Source: Episyrphus balteatus
Taxonomy: Eukaryota > Arthropoda > Insecta > Diptera > Syrphidae
Direction: 5' to 3'
Assembly: GCF_945859705.1 (NCBI RefSeq)
Contig: NC_079137.1
Location: 2,670,001 to 2,734,000 of the forward strand
DNA length: 64,000 nucleotides
A model generated the notes under the pieces. It made no database searches. It was not told the DNA's origin and was given only the letters and a program-made list of their open reading frames with translations. Made by a program: the position numbers and the translations under genes. The first letter of the stretch is position 1. Every line of letters begins with the position of its first letter. This document shows, in pieces, positions 12,635 to 24,659 of the stretch.

Positions 12635-13831
12635 ATGCTCGTCGAAGAGGACCTCGATGATACACACTTGTGCATCAAATGTAGTGCCACAATTGTCGGC
12701 CTCGATAATTACGTCCAGCATCGCAAAACGAATTGTGTTGGCGGCAAGATCCAAGGGACACGAACTGGAGCCACCATTGTTACCGATGGCTATGGAGTAG
12801 GTTTTGAATATCCAGGACCTTCGGGCTATGTAAAGACCGCAGAGGAAGCTGTTGGTGGGAAATCGTCAAAAACTCTAAATGACCCTTATGACTTGCCCTA
12901 TGAATTGGGTGCAGATGTTTTCTTCTCATCGTTGCAACTTCAAAGTGTTCAAGCTAGTAGTGGAGGAGGAGTAGGAAATGCTGGAAAGGCAAGTTCTATT
13001 CAGCAGATTTCTGTTAGAAAAGTTGTAAATTCTGGAAGAGATGAGGCCGACGGCGATGATTGGCAAGATGAGGAACAAAATAATTCCGATAGTTTGATGA
13101 AGGTTGTAAGGGATATTGGAGAGACGAAAAAATATGAACCAATATTTCAACCGATTGCATTTGGTCATGGATCTCCAGAGCCTGAACAAAGTGATGATGA
13201 TGATGAAGATATTGATGAGTTTGATGAAGATGACGATGATGATGATCAAGATTATGTTCCAACTCCATATTGTGGGGGAAAATGGAAACCTGGGAGTCAG
13301 CCACCACTAAGAAGTGGTGGGAAATGGAAAGGAAAAAGTCATCATCAAAGCCATGCAGTTCCGAGTTCTTCTGGTGGTAAATGGCACAATAAGTATGTAG
13401 CCAAAAAGTACTTGGAACCAGAAACCTTTCCGAGCCGTCCAAAACTTTCGTATAAAAAAGATAATCCATCAAAATATGAGGTTCCACAAAGCGGTGGAAA
13501 ATGGAAACCTGAAAGTTCAAAAACACTGAAAATACCAGAACCACTTCCAAGTGGTGGAAAATGGAAACCCTCAGCTGAGGACGATGAGTCACCAGTTATT
13601 CAAGCTCCTTCCACTGGAGGCAAGTGGAAACCTGAAGATGAACCTTCAACTAGTGGCAAATGGAAACCTGAAGAACGAACAACTTCAAAAATTGTTCCAG
13701 CTGAAGTTGTTACTGAATGGGATGAGACAGAAGCTTGGGAAGATGTCCACAATGTAAATCCTCCAATTGAGCACACCAAAGGCAAATGGGTGCCAGGAAT
13801 GAAATATGAAAAACTCGATTACAAAGATGAG
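12635..13831 (+). CDS. Poly-zinc-finger protein, coding exon 1 (residues 1-399)
   Basis: First coding exon of an 1152-residue C2H2 zinc-finger protein, presumably nuclear and nucleic-acid binding; I do not recognise the ortholog. The ATG has A at -3, and an in-frame TAA lies at 12626-12628, which fixes the start. A C2HC finger occupies residues 13-34 (C13, C16, H29, C34). An acidic tract of D/E follows at about residues 187-206. From about residue 214 to 387 the short motif GKW occurs eight times, usually as SGGKWKP. Three of the intervening segments are basic or Ser-rich, which suggests disordered protein. The exon ends in phase 0 at GATGAG, followed by GTAAGT at 13832. Overlapping minus-strand frames are shadows of the repeats. 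Confidence 0.9.
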
Positions 13832-14684
13832 GTAAGTGATTTATTTAACTCATAAAATGTATCTTGAAATGAAAAAAATTACGTTCCACAAGTTTTTTGG
13901 TCCGATCGTTTTTGCTTCAAATCGTTCGAATGATCAGAAATTGAAAATATCAACGGCAGTGGAAAGTGGAACCCTTCTCACAAAAAATAATTTTATAAAA
14001 AGTATCTATATTATTGTGGAACGTATTCGCTTTTTTTATTTCACAACGATTTAACAGTGAGTTCAGAAACAGGGCTAAAACGCTCTTTTGTCTTAATAAG
14101 TTATATTGATTTTCGAAAAATTAATACGTTCCACACTAAAAAAATAAGTAATATTCCAAAATATTATGTGTGGAACGTATTGGTGGCGACATGAAAACCC
14201 TAAACTTTTATATATTATAAACTGTATTGAGTTTAAGTCATCCAGAAAAATTTTTTTTTTAATTTTTAAATCTAAATGTTAAAATTAAATGAAAAACGAA
14301 TACGTTCCACAAACTATATCTTTCTATTTAATGGGAAGTCAATTTAAGTAAAAATTACATATTATAAGAAATTATTGTTTCCCAAAATTTTCAAAACTAC
14401 ATTCCACATAATAGGTGTGTTTGGTTAAAAAACGATGATAGTTTTTCTTTTTGCTTTTCGACCATAGGTATGCTCAGAAATTGTCAATTAAAATTTGTGG
14501 AATACGTTGTTCCATAAAAGAACGCTACGTAGAACGAATATGTCGCACTGATTCCAATAATTTTAAAAGAACTATGAAAAGATTAATGTAAAATAAAGAA
14601 ATTTGGTGTGGAACGTAGGTTTCTATATTTAACCCAAAATAAATTTTTGTTTTCCATCGTTATTTGTTTAAATATTTCCCTTAG
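13832..14684 (+). other. Intron 1 (853 bp) with repeated ACGTTCCACA motif
   Basis: GT-AG intron (GTAAGT to CCCTTAG). It carries at least six copies of ACGTTCCAC in both orientations, near 13880, 14018, 14125, 14168, 14301 and 14607, plus degenerate copies near 14400 and 14500. One related GTGGAACGTA lies far away near 46228. The origin is unknown: it may be a decayed element with subterminal repeats or a binding-site cluster. Confidence 0.75.
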
Positions 14685-15724
14685 GATCTTCCACAACCTC
14701 CACAAGACTTTTGGTGTAATATTTGCTGTCGAAAACTCAAGACCAAAACTATTTTCGAAAAACACTTAAAATCAGCTGTCCATTTGAAAAAATCCGAAAC
14801 CGAAGAGCAACTAGAACGTGCCGGTGTCGACAAACATCTTGAACTACCCACACAAAATCTTCAATCAGCTCCACCAGAATTCCTCTTAAATCGAAAAACT
14901 TCCCCCGAACCTGATCCGTCAAAGCGAAAAAGACGAAAAACTTTTGTCAAATGTGAAATATGCAAACATCGAATGCAAAGATATCTAATGGGCAAACATT
15001 TGATATCTCACTATCATTATGTTAGAAGACGTGCTAATTTAGCAAAGTCATATGGAATGGTTCTTGACAATATCCATCAAATAGTACTTCAATCACCATT
15101 TCAATGTAGCCCCTGTAAATTCTATGCCAATGATGAGGAACAATTCCTAAACCATTGGAATTCCGTTGAACATCGTGATCGAACTGAGGGACCTGGCAAG
15201 TTTTGGTGTAGTTTCTGTCAGTTTGAATGTGAAGACAACAATCAAATGAGACGTCATCTTTTAGGAAGTGATCATGGGGAAGTCATTATGGCTATCAATA
15301 GATCAGTTCCGATAATTATAAGTAAAAAGGTCTCCATTGAATGTCTAAAATGCCATCAAAGCTTTCGATATAACATCGAACTGCGACAACATGCACTTCG
15401 ATGTGAAGTCTTCAAAACCGAACCAATTGGAACAGCATCTGATGAATATCAGTCAAGGTTTCGATGTGCATTGTGTCCTGAAGAAGTGCTCAAATCGAAG
15501 ACGGCTCTGCAGAGGCATGAGAAATTCAAGCACAATAAACGACGGTTTTATTGTTCGATATGTAACGAAGAGTTTAGCAACTCTGAAGCAGCTATTAAGC
15601 ATCGCAAGACCAAAGAGCACCGTGAAAAGTCCACAGAAAAGTTGAATAAAGCGAAAAAGGAGAGGTGTACAAAAGTTAAAGAGGATCCCGGAGATGATTT
15701 GAAATGTGAACAATGTAATCACAT
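14685..15724 (+). CDS. Poly-zinc-finger protein, coding exon 2 (residues 400-746)
   Basis: Acceptor CCCTTAG ends at 14684 and the exon enters in phase 0. It encodes seven complete fingers and most of an eighth. C2H2 fingers lie at residues 410-432 (H-x5-H spacing), 489-508, 540-562, 574-596, 660-682 and 689-711. The finger at 619-639 ends in Cys (C2HC). The finger starting at C740/C743 is completed in the next exon. A basic patch, KRKRRK at about residues 479-484, is a likely nuclear localisation signal. Wide H-x4/5-H spacings and few TGEKP linkers set this block apart from classical DNA-binding arrays, so some fingers may bind RNA or protein. The exon ends in phase 2 before GTAAGT at 15725. 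Confidence 0.9.
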
Positions 15725-15784
15725 GTAAGTTAGAATGATTCCTCATTTTTTCAATCTTTTGAAGCTTAAATTTTTGTTTTTCAG

Positions 15785-16162
15785 GTCTTCTTCCGAAGTT
15801 GAAGCCATGCTACATCAAATAAGTCATCCTGATGGCTGTAAGAAGGTTGAAGAGATCCCACCGGAAATCTCCAAGAAGAAATTGAAAGAAACTTCTTCGA
15901 GAAAGTGCTCATACTGTAAAGAGTCTTGCCCAAATAAATCGGAACTAAAGGCCCATCTCAACACAGTCCATCCCGAGATCAAACATATTTGTCCACTTTG
16001 TGGAGAAGCCTTTACTCTGCCCCAAGAACTAGGTTCCCATAGAAGATACAAAATATGTGTAGCATCAACCTCTAAAAAACCATCATCTACAATCGAAACA
16101 GACACCTCATCCCAAAAAGATCCAACAACAAAATCCTGGAATTGTTCAGATTGCACATTTAG
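15785..16162 (+). CDS. Poly-zinc-finger protein, coding exon 3 (residues 746-872)
   Basis: Preceded by a 60-bp GT-AG intron (15725-15784). Joining exons 2 and 3 restores C740-x2-C743-x12-H756-x3-H760. Further fingers lie at residues 787-808 (C2H2) and 815-837 (C2HC, Cys as last ligand). A Ser/Thr/Lys-rich linker follows, and then C866 and C869 of a finger finished in exon 4. The exon must end at TTT-AG (16162), because only then does the next exon give C-x2-C-x12-H. The downstream dinucleotide is GC rather than GT, in the good context AG|GCAAGA. Reading on past this donor reaches a stop at about 16253. Confidence 0.85.
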
Positions 16163-16241
16163 GCAAGAATCCTTAAAAAAACCTCAAAACCTAATAATTT
16201 TAATAAATAAATTTAAATTTAATTCAAAAATTCCATTCCAG
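16163..16241 (+). other. GC-AG intron 3 (79 bp)
   Basis: Donor AG|GCAAGA, acceptor TTCCATTCCAG. The phase (two bases before, one after) makes an AGC codon that places Ser inside a correctly spaced finger, C866-x2-C869-x12-H882-x3-H886. No GT donor nearby gives this spacing. GC-AG introns are a small minority in animals and often have strong flanking consensus, as here. Confidence 0.8.
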
Positions 16242-16583
16242 CTCTGCCTATGAATCCGAGTTGATATTCCATCGTATAATCCATTCAGAGGGTGGCTTAG
16301 AAGCCCTCGAATCGTCTGGGACAAAAATTAAATGCCAACTTTGTGAGAAATCATTTGCCAAACATTCACTTCGGTATCATTTGCGTCAGCATACCAACGA
16401 AAAGATTTTCCAATGTGAAATTTGTAAACGGTCATTTTCGAGGCGACATAATTACAAAGAACACATGGAGTTTGTGCATTCGGTTGGGGATGTTGTAAGG
16501 AAACGCCACAAGGGCGGCAGTCGACGACGGTCAACGGATGAGAGTTTTATATGCGATACATGTGGCAAGATATTTCGAACAAA
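16242..16583 (+). CDS. Poly-zinc-finger protein, coding exon 4 (residues 872-986)
   Basis: Completes the finger at 866-886. It encodes fingers at 903-922 (C-x2-C-x11-H-x3-H) and 930-951 and the first part of the finger at 976-996. A linker rich in Lys, Arg and Gly lies between residues 952 and 971. The exon ends in phase 2 (AA) before GTGAGT at 16584. The codon is finished 23 kb away, and the finger restored across that gap reads C976-x2-C979-x12-H992-x3-H996. Reading through the donor meets TGA at once (16585-16587), so intron retention would truncate the protein after about 986 residues. Confidence 0.9.
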
Positions 16584-17149
16584 GTGAGTACTAATAGAGT
16601 AGTTTTTGATATTTTTTTGTAATTTTTGCAGTGATAATGTGGTGGGGTAACAATACAATATTGTTAAGTGTGTGAAATTAGAACATAAACAAAGCTGCAA
16701 TTACTTGCGTACTTTTTGGAATTGTTTCGTTATGTATTTAGGAGATTGAAATTATTTCCTGTTTAATTTAATTATATAGAATTTTCAAGAAGGCCTAAAA
16801 CTACTCGTTGCTTTTAATTGAAATATATAAATTGTGGTTTGGTTTTTCTTCCGGTATCCGTCGCATCTATTTAAAACTATTCCTTTAATTTATACATTTC
16901 ATTAATTTTTCCGGTTCTATGGTTCAATATTTTGACCTCAAAAAAACATTGACAAGCTTGATGAAAAGTATAAATCACAAAAGGACAAAACAGTTAGGAG
17001 CACTAATACCCAAAGGGTTAAAAGTTCATGATGTTTTACAAACTATTATCAATAAGATTTATGTGAGGGTCTTTTCTATAAGTATTTTAATTACTCTTTC
17101 TTAAGAATGGAATCATTTCGAAAATTGTGGATAAAATCCTTTCAAAAAA

Positions 17150-17475
17150 GTTTTTTTTTCTTCGCACAACATTTTGTCAATGTTTTTATATGACAACTTA
17201 CTATAAATTTTATACCATCGGAAAGGTTATTTTATCAGCTAAAAATAATCACCACAATCATGCATGTAGGACATCTACAAAAAGAGCTGGAATTTTTTGA
17301 ACACAATCAGTTTTCATAAAAAACAAATTTTTGTTCCTTCCATTAACTTTTTGTCCATTTTTTGTATGACAACCTACTATACATTTCATATCACCGGAAA
17401 GCTTATTATTTCAGCTTTAATAACATACCTCAAATATACATTTACAATGCCTACAAAAAAATTTTTAGAGCTGAT
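17150..17475. repeat. Two units of the 170-bp dispersed repeat
   Basis: Two diverged copies of the unit found at 505-1060. They share TATGACAACTTACTATAAAT, then ACCATCGGAAAGG, then CATCTACAAAAAGAGCTGGA, and TTTTTTGAACACAATCAG. Confidence 0.55.
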
Positions 17476-20400
17476 TATCTACTCAACGAGACATTATACT
17501 TAAATAACTTTATTATCTCTCAAAATTTAGAAAAACATTTTTTCCCAACATTTTTCTGTGGTTTACATCGTTGGTGCAGTTATACCGACTCCACCCCACA
17601 TGACTTCAAAACAACATCAAAACTAATAATGGCTGACATTATTATATACAAAGTCGTAAAACATGTAAGCTTGGGAATTTATCGTTAAATCTGATTGCCA
17701 AATCGCATTATATGGTGAAATTCACATTAACACCAGTGCAATAAACAAAACATTTCAATCGTCCACTTATGGAACAACTATTGAGAGCGAAAAATCTACT
17801 GAAATAGCGCGCTCTGGCTCTATATGTAGGTCCTTGATGTACTCACCAAATATATATACCTATAGTTGGTATATTCCCATAAGAGAAAACGACTCGCCTC
17901 CATATACATAGGTAGCCCATAGCCCAATAAAGCTTTTTTCCATTTTCAAATGCAATTGCCAAAGAGTCCTAATGGCCTCTGGCAAAAGTGGGTGAAAAAT
18001 TTCCAATGAAACTAACCGATTTAATGCAATCTGCAGTTTGTAATACCCATTCCCAACTCCATCTCCCGTTTTAGAGTGAAACATTTCACTTTTGCAAATG
18101 GTGAAGTTGGTTGGTACACTATACACGATGATGCGATGATGTCCTTTGGTGTACTTGCCGCCACCACCTCCTTCTTTGAAACCTCGATATATTTCTAATG
18201 TTCACATCAAACATTATAAAATCCCCGAAAACCCATAAAAAGCTACTTTATTTCGTAATAATACGTAAATGCAATGAGCACTTGCCAGAGAGAAGTTACA
18301 AATATATATATGTACACAATAATATCCGCCACACCCAATAGAGGGCGCTTGCATCATTGCAATAGATTCAATAAGTGCCAGTCTATTTCTAAGCCTTTTT
18401 GAGAGGAATAAGGAGAATTTCACAAGTCAAATTTCTAAGGATCTTTTCTATTTCTTATAATTCTGCACTATTCCATTCTTTGTGAAATTCACCTTTTGCA
18501 TAAAATAAACACAATTTCTTTTTTGCATCATCTCATACAGTTTTGAAGTGACCAAACTTGCTCCCCAAAGAAAAAGTGATATGGCATGTCGCAGCACTCT
18601 GCAAAAATCGAATCAACTTTTCCTCAGTCAGACCTCATTTTCATCGACGAAAAATGTGAATATGTCCTGGTTGACTGAAGTTTGAAGTTGTATACAAAGC
18701 TAAAGGAATATTATATCCTATCCTTTGAGAATAGGTTTTGAAAATCGCTATTGATTCGCCATTGAGAAAGTTGCTGCTATAGAGCAATGCCGAAAGGAGG
18801 ATTCCCTTTTCCAAGCTTTTTAGAGTGTATAAGTGCATTAGAGGATAAGTGGAGGACCGAGGACGACATGTAGCCTAGGCGTCTTTCGTCCTTCGTCGCT
18901 TTGTACATATATCTACACCTACTCGTTATTGTCGTCGTATATGCGAGTAAAATTGAGTGGCATGCATCCTTGCAAAAAGGGATTCTGAGGAAATCATTGA
19001 CATTTGAGGAAAAAAATCGAAAAGTTCAATATATTGAAGTTGAGAGTATAGTTTTATGTTTGTGTGTGTGAACGATAAAATGAATGGAAATGGACTTGGG
19101 CTTCTCTGGCGGGAGAGTCTTTATTAGTCTCTGGGTGATTTAAGATTCAGGAAACGGAAAATGACGATGAGTGGTTGTTTATTTTTTTTTTTTCTGGGTT
19201 GATGCAATTTAGCTAGAATTCAATTTCGAGCGTAAGTACTTTTGAGTACATAATAGAAGTATAGAGTTGTATATAAAAGGGTGCTTGAAGACTTGGCTGG
19301 CGAGTGCAGAAGCCAAAGTGGTTCTTAGAAACTTGCCATCAAAATAGGAAATGAATGCAAGTTTATGACAAGTGAAGAAAATTGGAACGAGTATAAAGAG
19401 TTGATTGTATCAAAAAGAACTGATGTCAAATGGAAGTAGGTAAATGGAAGGTTTTTGACAGCATGTTTTCCAAGAAAAACAAAACACTAAATAAATGTAT
19501 TTATGTATAAACTGTATAGAAAATCACATTTTAACTTCTATTTTTTGCAAATTTACCAATTTTTCGAAACAAAAAAAAAATTGATTTTGAAATTAGTAGA
19601 AAAGACTGTGCTGGATTTGCAAAAATTTACTTAAAATGTGTTGTTTTATTTCCAAATACCTGTTTCCAACTGCTCCCAACATCAGTTAAATTATGAAAAA
19701 CTGTCCCCAACTCTTTTTATATTGTTTTCTTTTTAAAACATAGGAGATCTTTTGTTATCATTTACCTAATTTTTGAAAACGAATTAAATTTTTTTTCAAC
19801 AAAAATTGTGTCCACAAAAATCTAAGCTTAAATTAAGAAAAAAAAAAAAAAAAAAAAACAGTACGGCAACAGCAGACTGCTTACATTGCAAGAATCACAG
19901 AATCCGTTGGTTATGTACAATTACATACAAATTGTCACTACCAAGGGACTTGAAAATTTCTGATACATACGAAAGGAATTCGTGATAAGGCCAAATTTAT
20001 ATTTTTTTAATATTTCCTCAGGTACTTGTATTACTTCACAATCCTAATCGGTTTATCGGTAAAAACGAGAGAAGATAGGATAATTCTCAGCCTTTTTCTT
20101 TAAAAAAAAAATTTTGATTCAAAAAGCTGATTAGAAGCATTTTTTAAACGAAATTTTACTCGAGGATAATTTTCAGCCTTTTCCTTTTTAAAAAAATGTT
20201 TGATTCAAAAAGCTGATTAGAAGCATTTTTTAACAAAATTTTACTCACTCGAGTAATGGAGCTGGTTTAAGATAAAAAAGAGAATTAAAATAGTCGCTTA
20301 CCTCAATTTTTTTCTTAGAGATGACCTTAGTCTTTTACGTTCTTAACCAGGCTTCATAAATATGTAAATATTCATCACGCCTTTATTCCTCTTGTTGACA

Positions 20401-20510
20401 TGGTAAGTATTTTTCAGTTCATTTTCTGATGCAATTTTTATTATTTGAAGCACAAAAAGGAAATTAAATTGATTAGCAAAACAAAAATATTTTCTAACAA
20501 ATTTGATTAA
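17476..20510. other. Intronic DNA without a recognised gene
   Basis: The part from about 17850 to 19400 is less AT-biased and not visibly repetitive, so it may hold conserved intronic control DNA. It includes a good TATA-box match, TATATAAAAGG at 19270-19280 (+), with no open frame after it. From about 20090 to 20240 a roughly 75-bp piece (TCAGCCTTTT to TTTTACTCG) is repeated in tandem twice. Confidence 0.4.
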
Positions 20511-22639
20511 GGGCCAATTTTTCAATAGTCAGTTAAACAGTCAGTTAGTACTTATTCCCCTGATAGAGAAAAAATCATTTTTTCAACAGGCAGATATAGC
20601 TTATTCCTATGAATAAAACTATCTGCTTCTTTCAGAGAGGAATAAAAATTATTCTAATAGCCCAGGGTAATTAGTAATTTAAATCGCATTTTTCGCGGGA
20701 CAAAATTTTTTTCATGGAATGTGTTCGGGTGGTTGTCCTTATCATAAAAGTCAATTTGTTGGGATAATTGGAAGTTGGGAACAGCCGCCATCTTGGAAAA
20801 GAGATTGGTATCGTTTTTATTGAATAGCTCCATTGTTATTTATTTTAACAAAAAATGACAAAGGTAAGACTTATTAACAATAAAATTATCTAAGAAATGA
20901 TATACAAAACAATTCCGTGAGTTGATTAAATAAAATTTTATAGTTGGTCAAAGTGCGGGTTTGTATCGCAAGGTTGGGACAAAATGACATTTTTTCATAT
21001 ATCTGACGAACTTTTGATTTGTTTGGATAATTCTTCAAGAATGAATTGTAGTACTTATAATTACCTATAAAATGAGCCCACAATCGTTATTGTCACCATC
21101 GTATTGTAGAAGTTATCTAACTCCGAAACTCTCCATGTACTAGTCAAAAGTAAGAAAAAAGCTGTTTTTTTGCTAGTAGGCCGAGAAAATTTTGGGAGTA
21201 GAGGTATAACCAAAATATAAGTACGCAGTTTTGCAGCCATACGCGTGTTGATGTCGATTTCAAAGGTCTGACAACTCAAATTTTGTGCTTTATACGGTTT
21301 TTGGGGGGTTAAATAACGTAAGTTTTCCAGTTAATGTGAATGGGTTAAATTTATACTATTTGAAATTATAAATATACAAGCTGATGCTCTATTATTTTTC
21401 CTAAATCTGAACACCCCAATCTTGAGGATGTGACCAATAGAACTATATATATAAGCCGTTTATACGATTATGTTTTAGAAGCTTTTTTTGTTTAGATTTT
21501 TGTTTGTTTATTTGAATTGAAAAGCCTGATATGGTTAGTTAAAAAAGCTTATATCGTGAGTTCTATTAACCCCATAGCCGAGATTGAGGTGTCCAGATTT
21601 AGGAAAAATAATAGAGCATCAGCTTGTATATTTATAATTTCAAATAGTATAAATTTAGCCCATTCACATTAACTGGAAAACTTACGTTATTTAACCCCCC
21701 AAAAACCGTATAAAGCACAAAATTTGAGTAGTCAGACCTTTGAAATCGACATCAACACGCGTATGGCTGCAAAACTGCGTACTTATATTTTGGTTATACC
21801 TCTAATCCCAAAATTTTCTCGGCCTACTAGCAAAAAAACAGCTTTTTTCTTACTTTTGACTAGTACATGGAGAGTTTCGGAGTTAGATAACTTCTACAAT
21901 ACGATGGTGACAATAACGATTGTGGGCTCATTTTATAGGTAATTATAAGTACTACAATTCATTCTTGAAGAATTATCCAAACAAATCAAAAGTTCGTCAG
22001 ATATATGAAAAAATGTCATTTTGTCCCAACCTTGCGATACAAACCCGCACTTTGACCAACTATAAAATTTTATTTAATCAACTCACGGAATTGTTTTGTA
22101 TATCATTTCTTAGATAATTTTATTGTTAATAAGTCTTACCTTTGTCATTTTTTGTTAAAATAAATAACAATGGAGCTATTCAATAAAAACGATACCAATC
22201 TCTTTTCCAAGATGGCGGCTGTTCCCAACTTCCAATTATCCCAACAAATTGACTTTTATGATAAGGACAACCACCCGAACACATTCTATGAAAAAAATTT
22301 TGTCCCGCGAAAAATGCGATTTCATGCCCATATTTTGACTAATTTCCCTGAGCTATAAGGAATTATTTCAATAAAAATACTGTGTCAATTGTCAGAGCTG
22401 CTTTGAAATAATTTTGACAAAAAATACAGAGAAGCACAAGAAAACAAAAACAATTATAAATAAAAATGACGTTTAGTTTTGAATATTTTTGAATTTGACA
22501 ATTTTTTTTTTGTTACTCTGTAGAATAAATTATTCTTGATTGAAAAATTCAATGTTGTTATCCGATTGTTTATGGGCCTAATAAATTTATTCGTTGAACA
22601 GTTAACTGACTGTTTATTAGAAGATTGAAAAATCGGCTC
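20511..22639. mobile_element. 2.1-kb PIF/Harbinger-like fold-back element
   Basis: Left end GGGCCAATTTTTCAAT, inverted right end GAGCCGATTTTTCAAT, both followed by AACAGTCAGTTA words. TAA flanks both sides (20508-20510 and 22640-22642). From about 20690 to 21440 the left arm is nearly identical to the inverted right arm (about 21565-22320). The 72-codon frames at 21061-21279 (-) and 21724-21942 (+) are the same arm sequence and differ at two residues. The spacer is about 120 bp. There is no transposase. The outer parts of the arms are more diverged than the inner parts. Confidence 0.75.
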
Positions 22640-22642
22640 TAA

Positions 22643-24580
22643 ACAAAAAAAAAATAAAAAATTGAAAAACAAAATTTTCTGAACTGGCTACTGAGAGTAT
22701 TAGCATTGAATAATTATAATTATTCAATGGTTTTAGTATGAAAACTTGTCTGGAGAAATAAGGAGTTTTTTTAACTTTTGAAAATGATCGCTCAAGTTCC
22801 AAAAATTGGAATAGGTAAAATTGTCGTGTAAAAATTTTCATTGTATATTACTGAGAATTTGTTCGCCTGTCAATATTTTGGAAAATACAAATATTTCAAA
22901 CAATTGCGGTAGTATTGTCATCTGTCAATTTCAATGAAGCAGTCGCCTGGATCGAGCCGAGTCCAAGAAAATTAATTAAAAAATGCTGTATAGCTCGCAA
23001 TTTCGACAAAAAATTACGTTCTCAAAAAACTCAAAAAAAAGTCCCTTGCATCAATTGAAAAAATCTGAACATGGCAAAAGAAATATTCTGTTACTCTGGT
23101 TTGAAAAATAAATTACCTCAAAGTTCCTTGTTTAAAAAACGAAGTACTGCACTCTTATCCTGCTGCTCCTGCCTTAAAATTGAACCCCTACTAGGATAAG
23201 GTCAAATGATGAAAGTCGTTTCGGTTCTCTTAAAAGTTCTAAAGTTCTGTTTACCTGAAAACCGAATAGATTAGTGGAGAAAAAAAAGTGAAACTATGTT
23301 GTCTTTATCAAAGGTGAAAAGCTGAAATATCGTTTACATCCAACGAATTTACTACAATTATTGAACAAAGATAATCCAAAATGTAACTAATTCATATCGA
23401 TATTAAAAGGAGGTCCATTTACAATGATTAAAAATAGCCTGTTGGTATTTTTTCCACAAAAAAATTGCAATAAGCATGCTGTTTGTAAAATGATCAAAAA
23501 ATGCATCATAACAACCCCGAGGCAATAATAACTTATCCTTCAAGGAAATTCCTAATTTTGAAACAATGCAAATTATTAATACAAAAAACAAAACTTAAGA
23601 ATAAGAGTAACAACTACAACCCCCCTCTCCCTTATTTTAAACAAAACATCAAATATGAAAAAAAAAAATAAATACAAAATACCAAAAAAATTGCAATAAT
23701 CATAAATTAAAAAACACATCCTGCAGGCAGATGGCACCCAAAACGAACGTAAAAAAATGTACTACATACTCTCGCGTATAAAATAACTCATTAGATCCTG
23801 AACTGAACACACTTGCAGCACATGCAATTCATAACAAATCACGCTTATGACCAACGCCAGGACTATTATAACACACACCCTGAGTTTTTTTTTTTTTTAT
23901 AAGTTTTTGGGTGTGTGATGATACATGTGATGGTGGTCATTAAGGATATTTTTCTAGGCAAAAAAATTATAATATACAAAAATAAAAAAAACAATAACAA
24001 CAAATAAGAAGAATTACAATAAGAACAAAAAAAAAAACAAGAAAAATTATTTGCACACAATTAAGTGCAAGGATTTTTTTTCAAAAATGATATACAAAAC
24101 ACATTTTCATATAAGTGAAGTCATCTCTGAAATATGAATGTTCTCGTAAATGTCCTGCAAGGATATGCATTTTTAATGTCTTCTTTTATTTTTCTTTTGC
24201 TTTGCAATTTAGAGGTAGTTATGTGTTATTTTGTTCGTATAGAAATATTTGAATTTTATTTTGAAACAAAAAAAATTACACTTGATTATGTTGTGTCCTT
24301 TTTTCGTTGTAATTCTGTCAGCTTGTCATATAGTGTCATAATAATATTTTTTTTTTCGTCTGACAGAGAAAGAAAAAATAAAAGAAAATAGTGTTGACAA
24401 AGTGTTGGATTTTTTTGTAAAACAAATAAATCTTGAAGATCTTTTCCAATGATATCTAGATTCCTTTGCGAATTGAGGCTTTTTTGCAGACAATTTTGTT
24501 TATAATCGATTTTGATATAAAAGTACTGCGGTATGCTTCACAAGGGTGGATTTGTTAGTTTTGAGCGCCTCATGAAGCAA
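22643..24580. other. Intronic DNA without a recognised gene
   Basis: AT-rich with purine or pyrimidine runs; open frames are low complexity. Nothing further can be supported. Confidence 0.45.
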
Positions 24581-24659
24581 GGACAAAGTGACAAGGCAAT
24601 AACGTGATAAGCGTAATAAAAAGACAAGGTAACAAGGCAAAAAAGTGACGGGCGACCCG

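Noticed and set aside
13014..13592. 192-codon minus-strand open frame
   Set aside because: It is the antisense shadow of the acidic tract and GKW repeats in exon 1, where GAT/GAA-rich codons leave the opposite strand free of stops.
21061..21942. Pair of 72-codon frames with almost identical proteins on opposite strands
   Set aside because: They are the two arms of the fold-back 20511-22639, not duplicated genes.
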